Shown: positions 24,703 to 33,502 of the stretch, piece after piece
Layout of the letters: every line of letters begins with the position of its first letter
Numbering within the stretch: position 1 is the stretch's first letter
From: Arcticibacter eurypsychrophilus
Lineage (GTDB): Bacteria > Bacteroidota > Bacteroidia > Sphingobacteriales > Sphingobacteriaceae
Assembly (NCBI RefSeq): GCF_001730525.1
Contig: NZ_MDFN01000017.1
Span: forward strand, 1 to 64,000
DNA length: 64,000 nt
Direction of reading: 5' to 3'
The notes under the pieces: generated by a model
Told to the model about the DNA's origin: nothing
Seen by the model: only the letters and a program-made list of their open reading frames with translations
Databases searched by the model: none
Made by a program: the position numbers and the translations under genes

Positions 24703-26913
24703 ATGAAGAGCTTCAAGCAAATAATAAGCAAAGTGAAATTACTCGTTTTATTTATAATTCTATATGGGTTAGGTTTAGGTGTAAAAGCTCAAACAATCAT
24801 CATTCCTGTAGAAACGGCTAAAAATGCACTTGTCCTTCAAGTAGGTTCGAATAGAGACCTTAATGCAATTTATTTTGGCGAAAAGCTATTAAACTCTGCA
24901 GAGTATAGTCAAATTCCTGGAACATTCAAACAAACGGAAGATTATACAAGCCTTTTAAATTCAGCATATACCCCTTCGGGTTCCCGCAACCTGATGGAAC
25001 CGGCTATCACTGTTACACATGCAGATGGAAATAACTCATTGGATTTACGGTACGTAAGTCACCAGATCAAGAAGGTGGATGATGATGTAAGCCTGTTAAG
25101 CATCCTTTTAAAAGACCCTGTATATAATTTCGAAGTAACCTTATTTTACAAATCTTACTTTAAGGAAGATGTAATAGAACAATGGACGGAGATCAGGCAT
25201 AAAGAAAAAGGGAATGTGGTTTTGCATAAGTATGCTTCTGCAAATTTATATGTCAAGGCAGGGAGTTATTGGTTAAACCAGTATCATGGGGATTGGGCAA
25301 AGGAAATGCAGCCCGAAGAGTCTCAATTGACACATGGCATTAAGACCCTGGATACCAAACTTGGAACACGTGCAAATTTATTTCAACCATCTGTATTCAT
25401 GATTTCTCTGAATCAACCGGCTTCAGAAGATGAGGGCAGTGTTTTATATGGAGCAATGGAATGGAGCGGTAACTTTCGGATAGATCTTGAAGTGGACTAC
25501 CAGGATAACCTGCGCATTATTGCCGGAATGAACAATTATGCATCGCCTTATACGCTGAAACCAAATGAAACCTTTAGCACTCCTGCGTTTTTATATACCT
25601 TTTCCGATAAGGGAAAAGGGGAGGCTAGTCGTAAATTACAAAGCTGGGCACGTAATTACAGGTTGCTGGATGGGAAAGGCACCCGTTTGACACTGCTCAA
25701 TAACTGGGAATCTACCTACTTTGACTTTAATGAAAACAAACTGGCCGAACTGTTAAAAGACACTAAAAAGCTGGGAGTTGATTTGTTTCTACTGGATGAT
25801 GGCTGGTTTGGGAACAAATATCCAAGAAATGATGATCGGGCAGGGCTTGGTGACTGGCAGGAAAATAAAAGCAAACTCCCCAATGGCATTTCTTCCTTAG
25901 TGAAGGAAGCACAGAGCAATGGCGTTAAATTCGGAATCTGGATAGAGCCTGAAATGGTGAATTCTAAGAGTGAACTGTATGAGAAGCATCCCGATTGGGT
26001 GATTAAACAACCTTTAAGGGAGGAACATTACTTTAGGAACCAGCTGGTATTGGATTTAAGCAACCCGAAGGTTCAGGATTTTGTGTATGGAATTGTAGAT
26101 AAGCTGTTCATGGATAATCCGAATCTGGCGTATATCAAATGGGATTGCAATGCAGTGATATATAATGCCTATTCAGCTCATTTGAATAACCAATCGCACT
26201 TTTATATCGACTATGTAAAGGGTTTATATAAAGTACTGGAAAGAATCCGGTCTAAGTATCCCAAGGTTCCTATGATGTTATGTTCTGGTGGTGGAGGTCG
26301 TGTTGATTATGCTGCCTTAAAATACTTTACTGAATTTTGGCCAAGTGATAATACCGATCCGCTGGAACGAATTTTCATTCAATGGGAATATTCCTATTTC
26401 TATCCAGCAATCAGCAGTTCCAATCATGTGACAGACTGGGGCAAACAACCCATTAAATTCCGTACCGATGTAGCTATGATGGGCAAGCTGGGTTTTGATA
26501 TCGTGGTAAGTAAGCTGAATGGAAATGATCTTAAATTTTGTCAGGATGCGATACAGACTTATGATGTAATGAAGCCGGTGATCTGGCAGGGCGATCAATA
26601 CCGTTTAGCCAATCCCCGGGAAGGAAGTGTAGCCTCGGTATTGTATTTGAATGCAGAGAAATCTTCCGGAGTCATCTTTAACTACCTGGTCAATAATCGT
26701 TACGGAGAGGGTAGTAAACGTCCAATACTACTGAAAGGTCTGGATGCAGCTCAAAAATATAAACTGAAAGAAGTGAATTTGTATCCAGGCGTAAACTCTA
26801 CTATAGATGACTCGAGAATATATACAGGTGACTTTCTGATGAAAGTAGGCTTTAATCCGGATGTGAATGCCGGCAGAACAAGTGTTGTATTACAATTAGA
26901 TGAATTGAGATAA
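24703..26913 (+). CDS. GH36 alpha-galactosidase, exported
   Basis: Hydrolyses terminal alpha-galactosyl units, as in raffinose-type sugars or galactomannan. The 736 residues carry a signal peptide ending near VKAQ. An N-terminal beta-supersandwich domain precedes the TIM barrel with LLDDGWFG, GIWIEPEMVN, the nucleophile Asp481 in IKWDCN, CSGGGGRVD, and the acid/base Asp549 in WPSDNTD. These are canonical GH36 motifs. The next gene, a carbohydrate esterase, begins 22 bp downstream, so the two form an operon. No dedicated regulator sits immediately upstream. Confidence 0.94.
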   Translation: MKSFKQIISKVKLLVLFIILYGLGLGVKAQTIIIPVETAKNALVLQVGSNRDLNAIYFGEKLLNSAEYSQIPGTFKQTEDYTSLLNSAYTPSGSRNLMEPAITVTHADGNNSLDLRYVSHQIKKVDDDVSLLSILLKDPVYNFEVTLFYKSYFKEDVIEQWTEIRHKEKGNVVLHKYASANLYVKAGSYWLNQYHGDWAKEMQPEESQLTHGIKTLDTKLGTRANLFQPSVFMISLNQPASEDEGSVLYGAMEWSGNFRIDLEVDYQDNLRIIAGMNNYASPYTLKPNETFSTPAFLYTFSDKGKGEASRKLQSWARNYRLLDGKGTRLTLLNNWESTYFDFNENKLAELLKDTKKLGVDLFLLDDGWFGNKYPRNDDRAGLGDWQENKSKLPNGISSLVKEAQSNGVKFGIWIEPEMVNSKSELYEKHPDWVIKQPLREEHYFRNQLVLDLSNPKVQDFVYGIVDKLFMDNPNLAYIKWDCNAVIYNAYSAHLNNQSHFYIDYVKGLYKVLERIRSKYPKVPMMLCSGGGGRVDYAALKYFTEFWPSDNTDPLERIFIQWEYSYFYPAISSSNHVTDWGKQPIKFRTDVAMMGKLGFDIVVSKLNGNDLKFCQDAIQTYDVMKPVIWQGDQYRLANPREGSVASVLYLNAEKSSGVIFNYLVNNRYGEGSKRPILLKGLDAAQKYKLKEVNLYPGVNSTIDDSRIYTGDFLMKVGFNPDVNAGRTSVVLQLDELR

Positions 26914-26935
26914 TTTTTTAAACCTAAGTTAAATT

Positions 26936-28933
26936 ATGAAACATTATTGTATGGGGTTGTTGCAAAAAAGTCTGATTTTGGCTGTTTTGTCTATTGGTTT
27001 TAGTGCGCAGGCAAAAGTAGTATTGCCGGCAGTATTTAGTGATAATATGGTGCTTCAGCAGAAAACCAATGCGGCTATCTGGGGCAAAACAGATGCAGGT
27101 AAAACTGTGCGGATTAGTATAACCTGGAGCAAGAAGAGTTATTCTGCAAAAGCGGATCAAACAGGAAACTGGAAAATTATGATTCCAACACCTTCTTATG
27201 GAGGTCCTTATGAGATGACTATTTCCGACGGAGACAAAACTATCTTAAAAAATATGCTAATCGGGGAAGTTTGGTTATGTTCCGGACAATCTAATATGCA
27301 GTTGCCATTAGCAGGATGGGGTAAAATTAATAATTATCAGCAGGAAATTGCCGATGCTAATTATCCTAATATCAGGTTGTTGCAGGCGGAACACATTGCC
27401 AGCAATACTCCACTGGAAGATGTTAAGGTGCAATATGGCGGTTGGAACCCTTGTACACCACAGAACATAGCTGAATTCTCTGCCGTTGCCTACTTTTTTG
27501 CCAGAGAGATTTATAAAAAGAAAGGTGTACCTATTGGATTGATCCATACTTCCTGGGGAGGTACAATTGCTGAAGCCTGGACAAGTGGGGAAACGCTTAA
27601 GAATATGCCTGATTTCGCAATGGCAGCAGATAAGATTGCTCAAAGTGGCCAGGTGAAAAGTACCTTAAGTTATGCCCAACAGTTAGAAGCATGGAATCGT
27701 GCCTTAATGCAGAAAGATGCAGGTTATGCCCAACAAAAACCGATATGGGTAGCATCGTCTTTTGATGCCACTGCATGGAAAACAATGGTTGTGCCCGCCT
27801 TCTGGGAACAATCTGCTCTTCCCGATTTTAATGGTGTAGTTTGGTTCCGTAAGAAAGTAATCATTCCTGCATCTTGGGCTGGGAAAGAACTTAAAATCTA
27901 CCTGGGCACTATTGATGATGATGATATTGCTTATTTTGACGGAGAAAAGGTAGGTGAAACGCAAGGGTTTACTAAAAACCGCGTTTACACTATCCCTGCT
28001 GATAAAGTGAAGGCAGGGGAGTTTGCGCTTGCTGTACGTGTGTTCGATGGTGCTGGTGGCGGTGGCTTTTACGGTGATAAAAATGTGGTGTCTGTTGCCT
28101 CTGCAAATGGTGGACGTGTTTCATTAGATGGAGACTGGCAGTATAAGGAAGGCGTAAATCTAAAGGATATCGACGCAATGCCTGCTTCTGATAATGAGCC
28201 TAACAGGCCCACTGTATTATATAATGCGATGGTTCATCCTTTTATTCAGTTTGCTATAAAAGGTGCAATTTGGTATCAGGGAGAGAGCAATGCAGATCGC
28301 GCTTCTCAATATCGTACTCTTTTCCCTGCTATGATTACAGATTGGAGAAAGTACTGGAACATAGGTGATTTTCCATTTTACTACGTTCAGTTAGCCAATT
28401 TCATGAAAGTAAATGAGCAGCCAGTGGCATCTGCATGGGCGGAATTGAGGGATGCTCAGCTTCAAACTTTGTCAGTGCCCAATACAGGTATGGCAGTGGC
28501 CATTGATATAGGAGATGCTGTTGATATTCATCCGAAAAATAAGCAAGAGGTAGGTCGCCGTCTGGCTTTAATTGCCCTTGCTAATACCTATGGAGAAAAA
28601 ATAGCTTACTCCGGACCTCTATTTCAATCTCAAAAAATATCAGGTAGTGCCATTAAACTTAATTTTAAATTTAACGAAGGAGGTTTAAAAGCCAAAGATG
28701 GTGGCGTATTAACTGGTTTTTCTATTGCGGGTGCTGATCAAAAATTCCATTGGGCCAAAGCAGTTGTTCAGGGCAACGAAATCAGTGTGAGTAGTGATGA
28801 AGTGCAGCATCCGGTTGCAGTTAGATATGCATGGGCAGATAATCCGGTTTGTAATTTAGTTAATGGGGCAGGACTTCCAGCTTCACCTTTTCGTACGGAT
28901 AAATGGACTGAAAGTACATATGGAAAGAAGTAG
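26936..28933 (+). CDS. Large SGNH carbohydrate acetylesterase (sialate O-acetylesterase-like)
   Basis: A 665-residue deacetylase with signal peptide (cleavage near AQA, 24-26). An N-terminal beta domain is followed by the SGNH hydrolase core: LCSGQSNM with Ser119, SWGGTIAEAW, then an inserted jelly-roll domain similar to GH2 sugar-binding domains (about 275-385, KKVIIPASWAGKEL..YLGTIDDDD), resuming with IWYQGESNAD and ending with the catalytic DIHPKNKQE. This split architecture is known for xylan and sialate acetylesterases. Together with GH36 it suggests processing of acetylated hemicellulose such as galactoglucomannan, which is inference. Confidence 0.86.
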   Translation: MKHYCMGLLQKSLILAVLSIGFSAQAKVVLPAVFSDNMVLQQKTNAAIWGKTDAGKTVRISITWSKKSYSAKADQTGNWKIMIPTPSYGGPYEMTISDGDKTILKNMLIGEVWLCSGQSNMQLPLAGWGKINNYQQEIADANYPNIRLLQAEHIASNTPLEDVKVQYGGWNPCTPQNIAEFSAVAYFFAREIYKKKGVPIGLIHTSWGGTIAEAWTSGETLKNMPDFAMAADKIAQSGQVKSTLSYAQQLEAWNRALMQKDAGYAQQKPIWVASSFDATAWKTMVVPAFWEQSALPDFNGVVWFRKKVIIPASWAGKELKIYLGTIDDDDIAYFDGEKVGETQGFTKNRVYTIPADKVKAGEFALAVRVFDGAGGGGFYGDKNVVSVASANGGRVSLDGDWQYKEGVNLKDIDAMPASDNEPNRPTVLYNAMVHPFIQFAIKGAIWYQGESNADRASQYRTLFPAMITDWRKYWNIGDFPFYYVQLANFMKVNEQPVASAWAELRDAQLQTLSVPNTGMAVAIDIGDAVDIHPKNKQEVGRRLALIALANTYGEKIAYSGPLFQSQKISGSAIKLNFKFNEGGLKAKDGGVLTGFSIAGADQKFHWAKAVVQGNEISVSSDEVQHPVAVRYAWADNPVCNLVNGAGLPASPFRTDKWTESTYGKK

Positions 28934-28953
28934 AATAAACCAGGTGAATTTAC

Positions 28954-28979
28954 TCAGGTGGCAGATCTCTGCTACCTGA
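28954..28979 (+). terminator. Hairpin after the acetylesterase gene, possible terminator
   Basis: TCAGGTGGCAGA and TCTGCTACCTGA pair with a single G-T. It lies 21 bp past the stop codon. The following sequence (ATAAATCATTT) is only weakly U-rich, so termination efficiency is doubtful. Confidence 0.5.
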
Positions 28980-29089
28980 ATAAATCATTTAAACACCAGA
29001 TAGTTTAAGAAATCAAATTATACAAGCTCTTTCAAATTCAATTGAACGTTAAGAAATTAAATTAAAGAAGGGATTGTAGGAAAAGCCTG

Positions 29090-29097
29090 TATATTTG
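29090..29097 (+). promoter_or_regulatory. Candidate -7 box (TATATTTG) of the maltodextrin regulator gene
   Basis: An exact TAnnTTTG match 39 bp before the start codon at 29136. No clear -33 element at the expected distance. Confidence 0.4.
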
Positions 29098-29135
29098 AAT
29101 GCCTGTTTGCTTCAAATAGTATAATATTGCTTTTA

Positions 29136-30149
29136 ATGGATTCTATAAATATAAAACAACTTGCTGAAAAACTTAAGGTCTCAACCTCTACTATTTCGAG
29201 GGCATTTAGGGGGCATAACGACATTAGTAAGGAGACCAAAGAGAAAATCCTGTCAATGGCTCTGGAGCTCAATTACCAACCTAATCATTTAGCGAGTAAT
29301 CTCAGAGAAAAAAAAAGTAAGACTATTGCTGTTATAGTTCCTGAAATAGCGAATAACTTCTTTTCAAGGGCAATAAACGGTATCGAAAGAGTTGCCCGTG
29401 ATAACGGCTTTCATGTCCTGATTTATCTCACAAATGACGATTTTGATAAGGAGGTTGCCTTTATAACAGAACTTCATCATGGTAGAGTCGATGGCATCAT
29501 CATGTCTGTGACTGGTGAAGCTCAGGATCATAGTTATATGCATAAGATCAGGAAGAAGAGTATTCCACTTGTCTTTTTTGACCGGGTGTACGATGATGTG
29601 ATCACTTCCAAAGTGGCTACTAATGACTACGATAGTAGCTATTTAGCTACCAGGCATTTGATTGAGCAAGGCTGTAAAAGAATAGTTTACCTCGTTGTGA
29701 ATAAAAATCTATCCATCGGTAAAATGAGGATGCAGGGGTACTTCGACTCTTTGCAGAGCTCCGGTGAAACTATCAGGGAAGAATTGGTTATTGATTGCAG
29801 TAATGATATGGTTAAAAATACATTGATCCTGGAACATGTATTTAAGCATTTAAAGCCAGATGGCGTGTTTGCCTCAGTAGAGCGGCTTGCTTTAGCGAGT
29901 TATTATGTGTGTCACGATATGAATATTGCCATAGGTACTGATATAAAGATCGTGTGTTTCTCAAGCCTTGAGATTGCGCCGTTGCTTAATCCTTCACTGT
30001 CTACCATTACTCAACCTGCTTATGATATGGGTGTTGAGGCGGCGCGAATTTTATTCAGAAGCTTAGAAAATCCTGAAGATAATGAGAACTACGAAAATGT
30101 AGTACTAGACTCGGAGCTTATCATTCGTAAGTCTACCTCAGGTATATAA
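29136..30149 (+). CDS. LacI-family regulator of the maltodextrin locus
   Basis: The start at ATG 29136 gives MDSINIKQLAEKLKVSTSTISRAFRGH, the normal LacI HTH onset; an upstream TTG adds only three residues. The HTH and hinge (about 4-60) are followed by a full effector domain (IAVIVPEIANNFFSRAINGIE, GIIMSVTG, VFFDRVYDD, SSLEIAPLLNPSLSTITQ). It is 337 residues in total. Two CG-centred palindromes lie between it and susC. In Bacteroidota other than Bacteroides itself, maltodextrin loci are commonly run by LacI-type regulators in place of SusR (family knowledge). Ligand probably a maltooligosaccharide, by inference. Confidence 0.9.
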   Translation: MDSINIKQLAEKLKVSTSTISRAFRGHNDISKETKEKILSMALELNYQPNHLASNLREKKSKTIAVIVPEIANNFFSRAINGIERVARDNGFHVLIYLTNDDFDKEVAFITELHHGRVDGIIMSVTGEAQDHSYMHKIRKKSIPLVFFDRVYDDVITSKVATNDYDSSYLATRHLIEQGCKRIVYLVVNKNLSIGKMRMQGYFDSLQSSGETIREELVIDCSNDMVKNTLILEHVFKHLKPDGVFASVERLALASYYVCHDMNIAIGTDIKIVCFSSLEIAPLLNPSLSTITQPAYDMGVEAARILFRSLENPEDNENYENVVLDSELIIRKSTSGI

Positions 30150-30233
30150 TTACTATTTTATTTAAGGTTTGAACATTAATTTGAGCAGTCAAAATTGCTG
30201 AAGCATGAAGAGGATTGTCTAAAGTTATTAACA

Positions 30234-30251
30234 TTCGGGAACGATCCCGAA
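30234..30251. promoter_or_regulatory. Distal LacI-type operator (O2) upstream of susC
   Basis: TTCGGGAACGATCCCGAA is an 18-bp inverted repeat with one mismatched pair next to the central CG. It shares its half-site with the proximal operator at 30423. Its centre is 189 bp upstream of that operator's centre. Confidence 0.7.
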
Positions 30252-30417
30252 AGAAACATATACCTTTTTAGTTCGTGTCATAACTAAAATTTGAAATTTC
30301 ACTAATGTACCTATCAGATAATCAGGACGTTATTTGGAGCCTAAGTTAGTGTATTCGATACACGGAAGTTTAATAAAAAACAAAATAAATAATGTGGATA
30401 ACTTTCATGTTAAATAT

Positions 30418-30448
30418 TTTAGTTCGGGAACGTTCCCGATTATCTTTA
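30418..30448 (+). promoter_or_regulatory. Candidate susC promoter
   Basis: TATCTTTA (30441-30448) is one mismatch from TAnnTTTG and abuts the proximal operator. A TTTAG sits roughly where a -33 element would be (30418-30422). The operator would fill the spacer, a position that permits direct repression. Confidence 0.4.
30423..30440. promoter_or_regulatory. Proximal LacI-type operator (O1) upstream of susC
   Basis: The central 16 bp (TCGGGAACGTTCCCGA, 30424-30439) are a perfect palindrome centred on CG, the LacI-family hallmark. It is 72 bp before the susC start. The adjacent LacI-family gene is the obvious candidate binder. Confidence 0.8.
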
Positions 30449-30511
30449 CATCACTGTAAAACGCAGATGTGATTACTAACCACATAATGTAAAACTTAAT
30501 TAAACAACCAA

Positions 30512-33484
30512 ATGAAAAAACATTACATGCTTCTAATGCTGTTTTTCGTCGTGTTATCCAGTTGGAGCTATGCTCAAACCGGAAGCATCAGTGGACAGGT
30601 TTTAGATGAGACCAATCAGCCACTTCCTGGCGCTTCTATTAGCATCACTTCTTTAAACAGAGCCACATCCACAGATGGGAACGGTCAGTTTAAGTTAAAT
30701 GCAATTCCAACGGGGACTTATTCGATATCAGCTTCATTTATAGGATTCGAAATCCTAAAGCGTAACGTTACTGTTGTAAGCGGAGACACTAAGGTGAATG
30801 TGAAATTAACTCCTTTAGCTCAAAACCTGACAGAGGTGGTCGTAATTGGATACGGTACCCAACAAAAAAAGGATGTCACTGGTTCCATTGCAACTGTTGG
30901 TGTTAAAGATTTCCAAAAAGGTACTATAACATCACCAGATCAATTAATTGTTGGTAAGATTGCTGGGGTTCAGGTAACTACCAATGGTGGTGCTCCCGGT
31001 AGTGGTAGTACGATTCGTATTCGTGGAGGGGCATCCTTAAATGCCAGTAACGATCCGCTTATCGTGGTAGATGGGGTTCCATTATCTGGAAGCACTATAC
31101 CAGGCGTTAGTAATGCCCTGGCGATGATCAACCCGAACGATATTGAAACCTTTACGGTATTGAAAGATGCAAATGCGACTGCTATTTACGGTTCAAGAGC
31201 ATCAAACGGTGTTGTTTTGATTACTACGAAAAAAGGTAAAAGTGGCGCTCCTATAATTAATTTCAGTACTCAGAACTCAGTAGCAACTGTGGCAAAAAAG
31301 GTTGATGTATTGTCAGCAGACCAAATGCGTACCTATGTAAACGAAAATGGAAATGCAGCTCAAGTAGCAATGGTTGGTACAGCTAATACCGATTGGCAGG
31401 ATGAAATTTATCGGAAAGCCTTTACCACTGATAATAATTTTAGCGTTGCAGGTTCTACAAAAGATATGCCTTACCGAGTATCTTTTGGTTACTTGAATCA
31501 AAATGGAACGTTGTTAACGGACAACTTGAAGCGTACTTCCGCTGCGGTAAGTTTGAATCCTAAGTTCTTTGATAATCATTTGAAAGTCGATTTGAACTTA
31601 AAAGGATCTTTATCCAAATCGCAGTTTGCTAATCAGGATGCGATCGTGAATGCCATTCAATTTGATCCAACTCAATCAGTTACTGCAGAAAATCCATTTG
31701 ATAATTACTTTGAGTGGACCACTGGATCAGGAACTACCTTGGTGCCAAATCCAAATGCTCCAAGAAACCCCGTATCCCTTATTAAAAACAAGGACGATGA
31801 TGGTAATACAAAAAGAAGTTTTGGCAATGTGCAATTTGATTATTCGTTCCATTTTCTGCCTGAATTACACGCTAATCTGAACTTGGGTTACGATGTATCA
31901 AGAGGTAAAGGAGCAACTTTCATTTTTGCCAATGCTGCTCAGAGTTATTCAACACAAGGTTCTTATCATAAATATCAGTCAGATATATCAAATCAAGTAG
32001 CTGAGTTTTATTTAAACTATAATAAGGATATAAAAGCAATTAAAAGTAGTATCAGTGCAACTGCAGGCTACGGTTATTATGCTAATAAAACCAAAAACTT
32101 AAATTTCAGTACTTATAGGGCCGACAGTACAACTGTTATTTCTACTCCAACATTCCCATATGATCAGCCAGAAAACAGGTTGTTGTCCTATTACGGTCGT
32201 TTAATTTATACCTATAACGATAAGTATACTGTTTCGGGAACCGTTCGTACGGATGGATCTTCACGTTTTAGTGAAGAAAATAGATGGGGTGTATTTCCTT
32301 CAGCAGCATTTACCTGGAGAATTAATCAGGAAAACTTCTTAAAAGGTACTACTGTTCTATCTGACTTGAAACTTAGATTAAGCTATGGAGTAACCGGACA
32401 ACAGGAAGGAATAGCTAATTATTCTTATCTGCCGAATTATTCTACCAGTGTCAATGAAGCCATGTATCAGATAGGCGATACTTTTTATAGTATGAATGCC
32501 CCAATTGCTTATGATAAAAACATTAAATGGGAAACAACCACAACCATTAACGGGGGCTTAGATTATGGTTTTCTTAATGGTAGAATAAATGGAAGTTTAG
32601 ATATCTACAAGAAAAAAACAAAAGATCTTTTAAGCTCAATCCCTATTCCTATAGGTTCAAATTTTAGTAACTTTCTGTTAACCAATGTGGGTAATATGGA
32701 AGCATCTGGAGTAGAATTTGCTATTAATGGCAAACCGATCTTGAAAAATGATTTCTCATGGGACTTAGGATTTAACGTTACCTATAACAAGACAAAAGTG
32801 ACCAACCTTACTGCCTCTTACGATCCAAGTTACCAAATTTCAACAGGTGGTATAAAAGGTGCTACAGGATATTACATTCAGGCACACACCTTAAATGCTG
32901 CTCCTAATACGTTCTTTGTATATAAGCAAGTTTATGGAGATGATGGTAAACCATTGCAAGGCGTTTATGCTGACTTAAATGGAGATGGAGTAATTAACGA
33001 AAGTGGTGATCGGTATTTTTATAAATCCCCTGCTCCAAAGATAACATTAGGTTTCTCAACCTCTGTTAATTACAAACAATGGGCATTAAGTACAGTATTA
33101 AGAGCCAACCTAGGGAACTATGTATACAATAATGTGGCTTCCAGTTTTACTTCGAGAGCCAGCCTGCTGAACTCCGGAGCCGGAATTCTTAATAACGTCC
33201 CTACAAGTTTTTTTGATACCCAATTTATAAATAATCAATTAACTACAGATTTCTACGTACAGAATGCTTCATTCATGAAAATGGATAATATTGGATTGAG
33301 TTATAATGCAGGTAAAATTCTACATGATCACACAATGGGAAATTTGACTATCTCTGCCAATGTTCAGAATGTGTTCACCATTACCAATTATACTGGTATC
33401 GATCCTGAAGTATATAGCGGTATTGATTATCAATTATACCCAAGACCCAGGACATTTGTATTAGGTTTAAACCTTGGATTTTAA
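30512..33484 (+). CDS. susC: SusC/RagA-type TonB-dependent outer-membrane transporter
   Basis: Imports maltooligosaccharides across the outer membrane with SusD as lid. The 990 residues comprise a signal peptide (to about 21, SYAQ), a carboxypeptidase-regulatory-like N-terminal domain (GSISGQVLDETNQPLPGASI), a TonB-box region (TEVVVIGYGTQQKKD, about 107-121), a plug (KDANATAIYGSRASNGVVLITTKKG) and a beta barrel ending in an aromatic residue (LGLNLGF). It is first in a susC-susD-susE run with 18-bp spacing to susD. The two operators upstream predict LacI-type control. Use for starch is inferred from GH13/GH65 neighbours. Confidence 0.95.
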   Translation: MKKHYMLLMLFFVVLSSWSYAQTGSISGQVLDETNQPLPGASISITSLNRATSTDGNGQFKLNAIPTGTYSISASFIGFEILKRNVTVVSGDTKVNVKLTPLAQNLTEVVVIGYGTQQKKDVTGSIATVGVKDFQKGTITSPDQLIVGKIAGVQVTTNGGAPGSGSTIRIRGGASLNASNDPLIVVDGVPLSGSTIPGVSNALAMINPNDIETFTVLKDANATAIYGSRASNGVVLITTKKGKSGAPIINFSTQNSVATVAKKVDVLSADQMRTYVNENGNAAQVAMVGTANTDWQDEIYRKAFTTDNNFSVAGSTKDMPYRVSFGYLNQNGTLLTDNLKRTSAAVSLNPKFFDNHLKVDLNLKGSLSKSQFANQDAIVNAIQFDPTQSVTAENPFDNYFEWTTGSGTTLVPNPNAPRNPVSLIKNKDDDGNTKRSFGNVQFDYSFHFLPELHANLNLGYDVSRGKGATFIFANAAQSYSTQGSYHKYQSDISNQVAEFYLNYNKDIKAIKSSISATAGYGYYANKTKNLNFSTYRADSTTVISTPTFPYDQPENRLLSYYGRLIYTYNDKYTVSGTVRTDGSSRFSEENRWGVFPSAAFTWRINQENFLKGTTVLSDLKLRLSYGVTGQQEGIANYSYLPNYSTSVNEAMYQIGDTFYSMNAPIAYDKNIKWETTTTINGGLDYGFLNGRINGSLDIYKKKTKDLLSSIPIPIGSNFSNFLLTNVGNMEASGVEFAINGKPILKNDFSWDLGFNVTYNKTKVTNLTASYDPSYQISTGGIKGATGYYIQAHTLNAAPNTFFVYKQVYGDDGKPLQGVYADLNGDGVINESGDRYFYKSPAPKITLGFSTSVNYKQWALSTVLRANLGNYVYNNVASSFTSRASLLNSGAGILNNVPTSFFDTQFINNQLTTDFYVQNASFMKMDNIGLSYNAGKILHDHTMGNLTISANVQNVFTITNYTGIDPEVYSGIDYQLYPRPRTFVLGLNLGF

Positions 33485-33502
33485 TTAAAGAAAGGAACTA
33501 AG

